Below are positions 27,563 through 34,737 of a DNA stretch of 64,000 nucleotides, piece by piece. Under the pieces are notes generated by a model. That model worked only from the letters and a program-made list of their open reading frames with translations, searched no databases and was not told the origin of the DNA. Made by a program: the position numbers and the translations under genes. Position 1 is the first letter of the stretch, and each line of letters begins with the position of its first letter. The DNA is from a virus. Location of the stretch: positions 1 through 64,000 of the IMG/VR virus record IMGVR_UViG_3300046787_000675; one strand, 5' to 3'.

Positions 27563-28181
27563 GTTCCTGTTCCTTCATTTTATCAAAAGAATAACCGTAC
27601 AGGTGTTTCTCTTCAAGGTCTTCTCTTCTTATTTTATATTTCTGTATAACACCTTTAATGTGTTTTCTCCGGGATTCCTGGAGAACTACATCCCACCGGT
27701 TTAAGCTCCGCAGCTTTAATTGTCTGTTATGTAACTCTACACCGAATAGATATTCGGCAAAGGCCTGTACCGGTAACCAGTATTTATCGAGTTCCGGATG
27801 TACAGGTCTCATAGACGGAATTATAGTCCGCAAATCAAAAGCATACTCTACGAACTTTATATCTGTGTACGCCTGTCGCGATATCCAGAATATCGTATCC
27901 CCTTTCTTGTGTTTATGCTTACCTATTATTGCTACCCGGGCGTACATCCCGCCTTTTGTATCGCGGACATAAGGACACACTACTCTATATGCGAAGTTAT
28001 CTATGTCTACGATAAACTCATCCTCCGGTCTATCGCGGTGTACTATCTCTTTAACGATTCTTATCATGTCCTTGTATCTATCGAGTTTCGGAACTTTACC
28101 GAGAACCGCGAAAACATACTGCTCCAGTCCCTCTGTTACAGGGAGACCGAAAGGATCAAGCAGTTCGTCGAAGACTTCCAT
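27387..28181 (-). CDS. Hypothetical protein (264 aa)
   Basis: No family recognised. The body looks well folded (FAYRVVCPYVRDTKGGMYAR, DTIFWISRQAYTDIKFVE). The last 55 residues are unusually basic and lie out of frame over the start of the 103-aa gene. This long overlap may mean that the true C-terminus is elsewhere. Confidence 0.7.
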   Translation of the reverse strand: MEVFDELLDPFGLPVTEGLEQYVFAVLGKVPKLDRYKDMIRIVKEIVHRDRPEDEFIVDIDNFAYRVVCPYVRDTKGGMYARVAIIGKHKHKKGDTIFWISRQAYTDIKFVEYAFDLRTIIPSMRPVHPELDKYWLPVQAFAEYLFGVELHNRQLKLRSLNRWDVVLQESRRKHIKGVIQKYKIRREDLEEKHLYGYSFDKMKEQEHVQRFFKLARTGDICLLYLTRWYRIDFGGDAESFGNAKRIPFRSKRNRFRPREDERTG

Positions 28182-28196
28182 ACAACAGATACTTCC

Positions 28197-29063
28197 TTAA
28201 TGTAAGCCGGCAAAGACACGGACATTTACATTATATACACCGGCGTTATGTTCTATAAGTAATTTTAACCCGGAGGCAGACCAATTAACAGGAAATTCTG
28301 CGACGAGAGCTGTTATCTGTCCGTGTATTATATTAAGCACTTCTTTGCAATTAATACTGTTGTCATCTTCTTGCAAAGGCACAATTGCAGTTTGTATCTG
28401 GGAAACTGCTTTAAAGGTTTTTTCTTCCTCTGCTGTACAGATATGGATTCCTTTACTTGCTTCTTTTACTGCGTCTTTAAACCAGGCAGGTAATTGTTTA
28501 TCTGCCTCTTCAAGGATCTCTATTATAGTTTTTTGTTTAATACTCTTTCTGTGTTCCGAGGAAAGTAACCCGCTTTTGTCCTGGTCGCGCATACGCTGCC
28601 GGAATTCCTCTAACAAAACAGCATCCTGTTCTTTTTTTAGCTGTCTCTTTGTTTTTTTCTTTACAGGAGTTTCCTCTGCCTTTACCGAATCTTCCTCTGC
28701 CTCTACCAGATTAATTATATTTAATTGCTTATCTTTTAAATCTGTCGTGTAGGCTTCGAATCTACGTATAATATTGTCCTGTTGTGTTTCACGTGTAATA
28801 ATAGTTTTTGTTAATCTATACAGAATTGTATTTACTAAAGACATAGCGGTAAAAATATCAACTTCTTTATCTGCTATCTTTACTTTACCTACAACAAGAT
28901 TCTCAGTAGAGTTACTTGGTTGACTGTTAACCGGCATATTTACAGATAAAAGAAACTGCAATGCCACAGGATCTGTTTCGAGGAATTGATTAAGTACATC
29001 CTTAGCAGTTTTTATTAGTTGTTTCTTGGATATGTGTTCTTCTGTTTTTGTATTGTTGTTCAT
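28197..29063 (-). CDS. Hypothetical protein (288 aa)
   Basis: A long, charged, mostly helical protein with a Lys/Glu-rich middle (PVKKKTKRQLKKEQDAV) that is probably coiled coil, and a C-terminal domain of beta character. No family recognised. Starts MNNNTKTEEHISKKQL after an AAAGGAACAAG site. Confidence 0.75.
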   Translation of the reverse strand: MNNNTKTEEHISKKQLIKTAKDVLNQFLETDPVALQFLLSVNMPVNSQPSNSTENLVVGKVKIADKEVDIFTAMSLVNTILYRLTKTIITRETQQDNIIRRFEAYTTDLKDKQLNIINLVEAEEDSVKAEETPVKKKTKRQLKKEQDAVLLEEFRQRMRDQDKSGLLSSEHRKSIKQKTIIEILEEADKQLPAWFKDAVKEASKGIHICTAEEEKTFKAVSQIQTAIVPLQEDDNSINCKEVLNIIHGQITALVAEFPVNWSASGLKLLIEHNAGVYNVNVRVFAGLH

Positions 29064-29083
29064 GTATCTTGTTCCTTTATTAT

Positions 29084-29245
29084 TTATTCTTTCCTTAAAA
29101 GCAGCATTAACAAAACTACCGGCCAGAGAACGGCTACGATAAATGCATTACCTATACCTTTGAGATTAAAGCCATCGTGCTCTATTAAAAGATTTATAAG
29201 TAGCACCATCATTATAATCATTCCTATTAAGTAAAATGTAAGCAT
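29084..29245 (-). CDS. Small membrane protein (53 aa)
   Basis: Two hydrophobic helices (MLTFYLIGMIIMMVLLINLL, then NAFIVAVLWPVVLLMLLL) joined by a short polar turn; Arg-Lys-Glu end. AAAGGAACAGAC precedes the ATG and the gene fits between its neighbours with 11- and 20-bp gaps. Possible inner-membrane protein (for instance holin-like), but no specific family. Confidence 0.7.
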   Translation of the reverse strand: MLTFYLIGMIIMMVLLINLLIEHDGFNLKGIGNAFIVAVLWPVVLLMLLLRKE

Positions 29246-29256
29246 TGTCTGTTCCT

Positions 29257-30246
29257 TTATTTTCTCCGGAAGGCTTTTATTTCCTCGGCATCGTCCGGTA
29301 GCATATTTTGTTGTAGAGAGGCTTCTATTGCATCCATTACAGCCTCGGTGTGTGTCTTTACAGGATTGCTTAACGAGTTCTTTGCTGCGATAGACCCTGT
29401 ATCGAGTATTCGCTTGTTCTCCAGTGCATTTGTAAAGTCTATTAATCGCGAGGATATATTCGGATTAGTTATATCTGTTTCAGGATTTCCTAAAGAAGTA
29501 CCTGTTCCTGCTCCTATACCGGCGTTCTTTGCTATCTGGTGTGCTATCAGTTTGTGTCGCTGCATCGCGACTTCTATCGATAGGGCTTTTAACGTGTCAT
29601 AGCTTATTAACTGTTCCAGGAGCAGTTTCTTTAGATTTATCTCTTCGAGGCTCTCTCGTATATTGTCTACATTTATTATTTCCTGCATATTTCCTATGTA
29701 TAGATTCCATAGATTAAGGCCGAATTGCGCAGAAATAACCTTGGCATTCCGATCCTCTTTTATATCGCTGCAGTATTGCTCGGCGTAGGAAGTTATTTTA
29801 GAGGGCGTCCAATTAGATACATCGAAGAAAACTATAGAATAAGTATTAAGGACTGTCAAGTCAAGACCTGTTAATCTCTTTATCTCTTCGAGACGGGTTT
29901 TAGAACAGAGCATTGCTTCTATTGTCCATTTAAGGGAGTGTCTTTCTTTGTTAAGGTAAATCTTATATGTGTCGAGGAGAATACGTGTGTCTTGCCGCAG
30001 TCTGTGTTTATCCGGAAAGAAGTTATGCTTCACCCATTCCGCAAGGCGTATTACCGCTTCTTCGAAATTACCTACATAAGGTCTGTTAGCCCGGGGAAGA
30101 CATGCTTTTATCATGCAGCTCTTCCAGTAATCGTCGGGATGCTCTGCTCCTTTTGTACTGTCTGTATATTGTATTGTTTCAAGATATTTGTTCTGTTGTC
30201 TCTTAAGCATATTATACTCAAGATCCAGTTGCTTGCTGTACTGCAT
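29257..30246 (-). CDS. Hypothetical protein (329 aa)
   Basis: Helix-rich protein, start taken at the ATG at 30246 (MQYSKQLDLEYNML); a GTG two codons upstream is possible. The centre has aromatic helices (KWTIEAMLCSKTRLEEIKRL) and the last third is Asn/Ser/Thr-rich and probably flexible. It follows a terminator-bearing spacer, so it starts its own transcription unit. Confidence 0.75.
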   Translation of the reverse strand: MQYSKQLDLEYNMLKRQQNKYLETIQYTDSTKGAEHPDDYWKSCMIKACLPRANRPYVGNFEEAVIRLAEWVKHNFFPDKHRLRQDTRILLDTYKIYLNKERHSLKWTIEAMLCSKTRLEEIKRLTGLDLTVLNTYSIVFFDVSNWTPSKITSYAEQYCSDIKEDRNAKVISAQFGLNLWNLYIGNMQEIINVDNIRESLEEINLKKLLLEQLISYDTLKALSIEVAMQRHKLIAHQIAKNAGIGAGTGTSLGNPETDITNPNISSRLIDFTNALENKRILDTGSIAAKNSLSNPVKTHTEAVMDAIEASLQQNMLPDDAEEIKAFRRK

Positions 30247-30377
30247 ATACACTGCGATATTATTTTGTTTCTCTAACTCTTTCCTCGGCCTGCTGCTGTA
30301 TATAGGTTAGAGGTGTTATCTATACAGCGCAAGGTTATTATATAGTCTGTTATTGTATCTGCAATGTATCTGTATAT

Positions 30378-30444
30378 AAAAAAACCCTTCTTATATACTT
30401 TGTTTATTTAACTAATCAAGGATTAAGGGATATATAAGAAAGGG
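30378..30444 (-). terminator. Terminator with long AT-rich stem
   Basis: On the minus strand CCC(T)TTCTTATATA pairs with TATATAAGAAGGG, about 13 bp with one bulge, followed by a T7 run. The 33-nt loop holds a further small inverted repeat (AATCAAGGATT). It lies in the 270-bp spacer between the DUF115-like gene and the 329-aa gene. Confidence 0.8.
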
Positions 30445-30455
30445 CGGATTATTAT

Positions 30456-30515
30456 TTAATTATGCCTGTTAGCCGGTAACAGTCTTTCGATCTCTTTAAC
30501 AGTGTGTACATCCAT
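30456..30515 (-). CDS. Possible 19-codon peptide
   Basis: A tiny frame starting MDVHTVKEIERLLPA directly after the DUF115-like gene and ending before the terminator. No clear ribosome binding site. Very uncertain. Confidence 0.25.
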   Translation of the reverse strand: MDVHTVKEIERLLPANRHN

Positions 30516-30519
30516 GTTT

Positions 30520-31326
30520 TTATAAAAACGAATACGTGTTCGTTTTTTTAAGTACTTCATTTAAAGGTACTCTCGGAAAAAGCTCTAACGAACCTCCTAC
30601 AGTACTGTTAATAATTTCTACATTTCTTCTACTATATACTGTCTTTGCAATTTTGTACACATCCAGCATCTTATTTGCATTGATTGTAGACCTGTATCTT
30701 AATCCCCTTGCACAGTCTTTATCGAAGTGCGCAGGATCATCTCCCTTGTCATATGTATGCTTGTTACCTTTTACCTGTGCGTAGGTATTATCCACACCTA
30801 TTAAAATCACCTGCTTGTATCCCATTGCCAGGGCAAGCTGCATATTTACGAATGTTACTGTCTCTACGACATGTATTTTTTTAACGGCGTCCTCGGAGAA
30901 ATTATGCGACAAATCTATATTAAAATACCGGACATTAGGGTCCGGGAGAATACAATAGGAAAAAACAAGAGGAACTATCTTTACAGCGTGCTTTATACTG
31001 TTTATCTGCCGGCTGTATATTTCCGCGAATTGTGTATCGACTGTTGTGTAATACGTCAACAGCGGGAAAATATCCTTATGCAGCATAATGTTATTGGAAC
31101 CTATTACATCTTCCCCTGCCAACAGACTCGGATCTATATGTTGCAGACTCGGGCCGTTACCTACGATAATTACCCTGTCGCTTTTCTTCTGCCGGATTAA
31201 GGCAGCAAACATTTCCAGCTGCTCAGCTTTCCATTGCTTATTTATCCCCCATGTCTTATTATACATTTTTACCTTCTCGTACCCAGGAGGCAGATTGTCC
31301 GAGAAAGCAGGTATTATTCTGTTCAT
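30520..31326 (-). CDS. DUF115/MptE-like Rossmann protein (268 aa)
   Basis: RVIIVGNGPSLQHIDPSLLA near residue 55 is the GNGPSL nucleotide loop of the DUF115/MptE-like and related glycan-transfer proteins, and YKQVILIGVDNTYAQVKGNKHTY near 175 is the second conserved segment (GxDN). It is probably a sugar or phosphosugar enzyme acting with the glycosyltransferases upstream. The gene's last codons contain the 16-bp palindrome at 30528-30543. Confidence 0.75.
   Translation of the reverse strand: MNRIIPAFSDNLPPGYEKVKMYNKTWGINKQWKAEQLEMFAALIRQKKSDRVIIVGNGPSLQHIDPSLLAGEDVIGSNNIMLHKDIFPLLTYYTTVDTQFAEIYSRQINSIKHAVKIVPLVFSYCILPDPNVRYFNIDLSHNFSEDAVKKIHVVETVTFVNMQLALAMGYKQVILIGVDNTYAQVKGNKHTYDKGDDPAHFDKDCARGLRYRSTINANKMLDVYKIAKTVYSRRNVEIINSTVGGSLELFPRVPLNEVLKKTNTYSFL
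30528..30543. repeat. Palindromic ACGAAYRCRTRTTCGT element, copy 3
   Basis: ACGAATACGTGTTCGT inside A5/T6 flanks overlaps the last codons of the DUF115-like gene. As in copies 1 and 2 it marks a gene end on the minus strand. Confidence 0.65.
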
Positions 31327-31351
31327 TTTCTACTCTACTTCATCGATAGCT

Positions 31352-31405
31352 AAAAAAAAGAGCGGAAGACTTTCTCCGGTACACTTTTTAGGGTGTACCG
31401 GAGAA
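31352..31405 (-). terminator. Terminator after the 75-aa gene
   Basis: On the minus strand TTCTCCGGTACAC (31393-31405) pairs with GTGTACCGGAGAA (31372-31384), 13 bp, loop 8 nt. A T8 tract with the AGCTAT tail follows 11 nt later, in the same arrangement as at 20911. It isolates the DUF115-like gene from the region to its right. Confidence 0.75.
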
Positions 31406-31414
31406 CAATATATC

Positions 31415-31642
31415 TTAAAGAGCTTGCGGTTTTAACGCCTCAATCACAAGGTTATTAAGATATATCGGGGGGACGGTTAGCGATATTAACCCATTGAGCT
31501 CGGGGGCAATCAATCCTTTATCGTCTATCCTATAAAGTATATTTCCTGTTTTCAGGAAATCACTTTTTATAAATATTTTACCGTCTTTTCTGTGCAATGA
31601 AAAGGGTTCAGTACCCTTTTTTGTTTCTAGTAAGATAAGCAT
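31415..31642 (-). CDS. Hypothetical protein (75 aa)
   Basis: Small protein, beta-rich by appearance (MLILLETKKGTEPFSLHRKD, ILYRIDDKGLIAPELNG). It is preceded by an AAAAGGAG site and the structured leader of type B (31651-31760), and followed by a terminator, so it is the last gene of the hairpin-rich module. No family recognised. Confidence 0.7.
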   Translation of the reverse strand: MLILLETKKGTEPFSLHRKDGKIFIKSDFLKTGNILYRIDDKGLIAPELNGLISLTVPPIYLNNLVIEALKPQAL

Positions 31643-31650
31643 AATTTGTT

Positions 31651-31760
31651 CTCCTTTTAAAAGACGGGCTTATGTCTGCCCTTACTGAATTAAAACTTCT
31701 ATTTAACAACTGCATTAAATAGAAGGGGCTGTTGGTTCAGTGTCTACCAACAGCCCTATT
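31651..31760 (-). promoter_or_regulatory. Structured RNA leader, type B, copy 1
   Basis: Minus-strand order: hairpin GGGCTGTTGGT/ACCAACAGCCC (31746-31756 with 31726-31736, 11 bp, loop AGACACTGA), hairpin CTTCTATTTA/TAAATAGAAG (31716-31725 with 31696-31705, 10 bp), then TCAGT (31684-31688) that can pair with the ACTGA loop as a pseudoknot, then GGGC/GCCC (31678-31681 with 31666-31669) and the AAAAGGAG of the 75-aa gene. A second copy at 35360-35475 has different bases but keeps every pairing. Confidence 0.8.
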
Positions 31761-31769
31761 TAGTAGCTT

Positions 31770-31895
31770 TTTTAACATAGGGAGCTACACTAACCCTATC
31801 CCGTATAAAGTAGTCTATGTAACGCCAAGACTCCTGCGCCTGACTTTATAAAGGTCAGGTACTTGCTGTAGCCTTTTAGTGTCTTGCTTAGGACA
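31770..31895 (-). ncRNA. Structured spacer RNA with H-type pseudoknot potential
   Basis: In the rest of this spacer CAAGAC pairs with GTCTTG at a distance and encloses CCTGAC/GTCAGG. Downstream, ATAGGG pairs with CCCTAT, and the loop GTAGCT can pair with AGCTAC after an A6 run, giving an H-type pseudoknot. The arrangement recalls small riboswitch pseudoknots such as preQ1-I, but the conserved ligand-binding bases are not clearly present. Confidence 0.55.
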
Positions 31896-31900
31896 AGTTT

Positions 31901-32719
31901 TTAGTTAGAGGCGAGCCATTCTTTTATGGCTTTCGAAAGCTCTTCAGGACTGGGTATTGCACCCGTCGGGGCGAACGGGCTTCCACCTATGGTATCGGCG
32001 CCTCCCCAATTTCCTATTTGAAACTGCTCACTCAAGAACGGCCAAAGGGATTTAAGAGAAGGGACTTTACTAAAGGGCAACTTACCTATGGTGATCTTAT
32101 CACCTAACAAAAAGCCGAACCCAGCAGACTTGTAAATGTCTGCGAAATTGTTCTCCCCATCACGAGAGAATACAATTTCTCCTTTCGGGGAGAGGCCAAT
32201 TGCTGTTCCTTTGAACTTGTGGAGTTTGTCTCTCCGATAGAGAGTACCCTCGGTATATTCCTTACCGACTCTCTCCACTAGGGAGAGTAAAATCTCGGTC
32301 GATGGAACGACCCCGCGTTCGGGGCGAGCCCATCCAAAGATGGAAAGACCCTCTACGTTATCGGCTGCTGACGCGCCGTTCGCGTCTATCTGACTAACTT
32401 CGCGAACGAAGTTAGCAAATTGCGGGTCGTCCGCCGCAGCGGGGTTTAAAACCAGCCACGTACTCAATATAGAGTCCGCATCGATCGAGCTAACCCGCAT
32501 TTCCTCAATGTCCGGGAGGAATTGTCTCAGCCCAAGCCTCAGGGCATTCAACACCTGCAAGCAGGTTGCCGACAGAGGGAATCGTTCCCCTTCGCCATGA
32601 TGGTCGAAGGAGAAACTATTTGTCTCTGGTTTCGCGGCATAGCCTCGGTAGGCACCATCAATGTATATGGTGTTGTTTTCCATTTCATTTACGGGATCAG
32701 TTAGTAGTTGGATATTCAT
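31901..32719 (-). CDS. DHH-like protein in hairpin-rich module (272 aa)
   Basis: NSFSFDHHGEGERFPLSATC near residue 35 and VSSIDADSILSTWLVLNP near 75 resemble metal-binding motifs of DHH-type phosphoesterase-like proteins (FDHH, DxD). If so it may cleave nucleotides or act on a small phosphorylated molecule; this is inference. The DNA carries more than twenty short perfect inverted repeats, e.g. CTAACTTC/GAAGTTAG at 32394-32415. It is preceded by a type A leader with AAGGAG. Confidence 0.6.
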   Translation of the reverse strand: MNIQLLTDPVNEMENNTIYIDGAYRGYAAKPETNSFSFDHHGEGERFPLSATCLQVLNALRLGLRQFLPDIEEMRVSSIDADSILSTWLVLNPAAADDPQFANFVREVSQIDANGASAADNVEGLSIFGWARPERGVVPSTEILLSLVERVGKEYTEGTLYRRDKLHKFKGTAIGLSPKGEIVFSRDGENNFADIYKSAGFGFLLGDKITIGKLPFSKVPSLKSLWPFLSEQFQIGNWGGADTIGGSPFAPTGAIPSPEELSKAIKEWLASN

Positions 32720-32727
32720 AATTTTCT

Positions 32728-32855
32728 CCTTATAAGACGGGCTATGACTGCCCTTATTTTTTCAAAACAACCCGCCTTGCATACACAAGCCAGAGTTTAT
32801 TACCCCCTGTAGTACAGGGACGCACTAAGCTTAAAATCTATTTATAGTCGCTTAG
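32728..32855 (-). promoter_or_regulatory. Structured RNA leader, type A, copy 1
   Basis: Minus-strand order: P1 CTAAGC/GCTTAG (32850-32855 with 32825-32830), P2 CCCTGT/ACAGGG (32814-32819 with 32805-32810), conserved GGGTAATAAACT, P3 CTTG/CAAG inside AACUC/GGGUU, then GGGC/GCCC and AAGGAG. The stop codon of the gene upstream lies in P1. Compared with copy 2 the stems differ by paired changes. Confidence 0.82.
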
Positions 32856-33301
32856 TCGACTTCCTCCTCATCCTCATCCAGAGCAGGGGCATTCTCCCAC
32901 CACTCGTAGATCAACGATCTTAAATCCGACAGTCTGTCGGACTGTTCTCGTTGGAGATGAAGACGAGGATCTTCCTCGTCTAGGATCGGGAGACCTACAC
33001 GACTTTTTAAATCGTCAGGTAATTCTTCAAATCCTAGGTAGTTGCAATAGCTTACAGTCAGGACATCCTTTACATCCTGCTCTGTTACTTCCCCAACTAC
33101 GGGGAAGGTTTTAAATATATCTTTCGGGATGTCGAGGAATACCCCCGAAAGAGTTAAGTTGTTACTTACAGCCACTTCTTGGGAGGAACATGGCGGTCTT
33201 GTAGTTATTACAGGAGCGACGAGATAGGTCTCGTCGTTATCCCGTACAGCGCAAAGGAGGGCTTCGCGCCATTTAACTACCTTCAATCGAGGAGTTCCCA
33301 T
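32852..33301 (-). CDS. Hypothetical protein (149 aa)
   Basis: I chose the inner ATG at 33301 (MGTPRLKVVKWREALL), as GAGGAATGGTT gives proper spacing. Acidic C-terminus (DEDEEEVD). No recognised domain. The coding DNA has many inverted repeats, for instance AGACGAGGA/TCCTCGTCT at 32962-32982 and TCTTTCGGG/CCCGAAAGA at 33120-33152. It overlaps the next gene by 19 bp. Confidence 0.65.
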   Translation of the reverse strand: MGTPRLKVVKWREALLCAVRDNDETYLVAPVITTRPPCSSQEVAVSNNLTLSGVFLDIPKDIFKTFPVVGEVTEQDVKDVLTVSYCNYLGFEELPDDLKSRVGLPILDEEDPRLHLQREQSDRLSDLRSLIYEWWENAPALDEDEEEVD

Positions 33302-33696
33302 AACCATTCCTCGTTGAATTCCTCAAAATCCTCTCTGAAGAATCTATTCGGAGTGGGCCCACCCCCTATGATTAGCCCTGAGGCGAGCATAAATATGCTA
33401 CCAAGTCCTTTCCCTAGAGAGCGGGAGGAGCCTCCCTCCTTCCAGAATTTCTCTGGAATATAGAGGGCTTCTTCATCGCCCTCTATATTCTCTCCTGGTA
33501 GACATGTGTAATGCTCCAGCTCATTTTGAGCATCCTCCTCTTCCCCTACGGCAGTAGGGTCATAGGTATACCCCTTTTTACGGGGTGTTTTCAATTTTAA
33601 CCCCGCAGGGGTTATAATTATAGATCCACCCTCTGGGGTGGGCAGTACGGAACCGCCCGCGGCGTAAAACTTATAATTTAGGTTTCTTTTATTCAT
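33283..33696 (-). CDS. Hypothetical protein (137 aa)
   Basis: Starts MNKRNLNYKFYAAGGSVLPT after a type A leader and AAGGAG. Gly-rich segment near residue 105 (LGSIFMLASGLIIGGGP) is hydrophobic. The C-terminus is acidic and aromatic. No family. DNA hairpins include GAATATAGAGGGC/GCCCTCTATATTC (13 bp, 33456-33490) and CCCTAC/GTAGGG at 33544-33559. Confidence 0.65.
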   Translation of the reverse strand: MNKRNLNYKFYAAGGSVLPTPEGGSIIITPAGLKLKTPRKKGYTYDPTAVGEEEDAQNELEHYTCLPGENIEGDEEALYIPEKFWKEGGSSRSLGKGLGSIFMLASGLIIGGGPTPNRFFREDFEEFNEEWLWELLD

Positions 33697-33704
33697 AATT
33701 TTTC

Positions 33705-33836
33705 TCCTTATAAGACGGGCTTATGAAACCCTTATTTTAAAACAACTCGCCTTACCTACGTAAGCCCAAGTTTATTACCCCCTACAGCGTAGGGACGCAC
33801 TAGGCTTAAAATCTCTTTATAGTCGCCTAGTCGACT
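33705..33836 (-). promoter_or_regulatory. Structured RNA leader, type A, copy 2
   Basis: P1 CTAGGC/GCCTAG (33825-33830 with 33800-33805), P2 CCCTAC/GTAGGG (33789-33794 with 33780-33785), P3 CTTAC/GTAAG (33760-33764 with 33751-33755) inside AACUUG/CGAGUU, then GGGU/GCCC and AAGGAG. All the stems of copy 1 are kept with different base pairs. Confidence 0.82.
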
Positions 33837-33871
33837 GCTACGTTTTACGCCCAGCTCGGCGCGGACGGTTT

Positions 33872-34150
33872 TTACATCAAGTCTTCCTTAGATGCGATTC
33901 CGTCTGCTATTTTAATAGCAGTGTGTCGGAACCATCCGAGAAGACTGTCCACGTCTTGGCTATTTTGCCAGTGGTATTCCTGGCAGGTTAGCCCTCTGGC
34001 GGGACAGCCCTTAATGTAGAACCTATACCCTTTGTACAGGATATAGATTCCATCCGCCTCTACTCTAAGATCGTAGTCCTTTTCAGGTAATACATTAGAG
34101 TAGAAGGCGATTTCTTGGATTAGATCCAAGGTATCTTTGTTATTTAACAT
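33872..34150 (-). CDS. Hypothetical protein (92 aa)
   Basis: Mixed alpha/beta protein (MLNNKDTLDLIQEIAFYSNV, LRVEADGIYILYKGYRFYIK) with no recognised family. AAGGAG precedes the ATG. DNA hairpins include CTTGGAT/ATCCAAG (34115-34131) and CTACTCTAA/TTAGAGTAG (34060-34104). Confidence 0.65.
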   Translation of the reverse strand: MLNNKDTLDLIQEIAFYSNVLPEKDYDLRVEADGIYILYKGYRFYIKGCPARGLTCQEYHWQNSQDVDSLLGWFRHTAIKIADGIASKEDLM

Positions 34151-34184
34151 GGATACTCCTTGTAGGCTGGTCAGGCCTGTTAAA

Positions 34185-34649
34185 TTATTTTTTTAAGAGC
34201 ATAACGCGACCTACGTTAAACACTTTGACATGGTAATTTAGAGCCCTCGTTTCAGCCTCATCGGCTTCTGCTAAGTACTCCGGTGTGACCCATACTCCTT
34301 TGTTCAAAACCCTTTCAAGTTTTTGCACATAAGGTGCGGAGTCATGTCCATGTCCACCGAAAAATATTACAGCCTCGGTGTGGCTGTTGGCTTGTTGCCA
34401 TGCCGCACATCCGCTGTGGCTACGCCGTTTAACTTGAACCGGGTAAACGATACCGGTGCTCTTGTTTGCAAGAGCTACGTCCACTCCCTGATGATCCAGG
34501 TCATGAGTGATGAACGCCTCCCAGCCTCTAATCTGGTCGATTACCCTTACGAGGATTTCCTCGTTTAGATAACCAACCTCTTGAGCACGGCTGGCGTTCA
34601 CTGGGATACGTGCTTTTTTATCCCAATCATACGACTTAAAAACTTTCAT
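34185..34649 (-). CDS. PD-(D/E)XK nuclease-like protein (154 aa)
   Basis: VGYLNEEILVRVIDQIRGWE near residue 26 supplies a helix with Glu, and HQGVDVALANKSTGIVYPVQ followed by VKRR supplies the D...(Q)xK core of restriction-endonuclease-like nucleases (Mrr/HJ-resolvase type, with Q in place of E/D). It may cut or bind DNA as a defence, anti-defence or recombination factor. Preceded by the short type A leader copy 3 with AAGGA. Confidence 0.5.
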   Translation of the reverse strand: MKVFKSYDWDKKARIPVNASRAQEVGYLNEEILVRVIDQIRGWEAFITHDLDHQGVDVALANKSTGIVYPVQVKRRSHSGCAAWQQANSHTEAVIFFGGHGHDSAPYVQKLERVLNKGVWVTPEYLAEADEAETRALNYHVKVFNVGRVMLLKK

Positions 34650-34655
34650 AAAAAA

Positions 34656-34731
34656 ATCCTTATAATATTACCCCCTACAGCGTAGGGACGCACTAAGCTT
34701 AAAATCTATTTATAGTCGCCTAGTCGACTGT
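34656..34731 (-). promoter_or_regulatory. Structured RNA leader, type A, copy 3 (short form)
   Basis: Keeps P1 (CTAGGC with GCTTAG using a G-U pair, 34718-34723 with 34693-34698), P2 (CCCTAC/GTAGGG, 34682-34687 with 34673-34678) and GGGTAATA, then runs directly into TTATAAGGA of the nuclease-like gene. P3 and the GGGC hairpin are absent, showing that the leader is modular. Confidence 0.8.
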
Positions 34732-34737
34732 TAAGAA

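Noticed and set aside
31690-31760. tRNA-like element on the plus strand (GGTTCA near a stem)
   Set aside because: There is no acceptor stem, anticodon arm or CCA-adjacent pairing; the sequence is better explained by the type B leader hairpins.
31780-31830. preQ1-I riboswitch
   Set aside because: The pseudoknot layout is similar, but the conserved loop C and UUC/ACA bases of preQ1-I are not clearly there, so I report only a pseudoknot.
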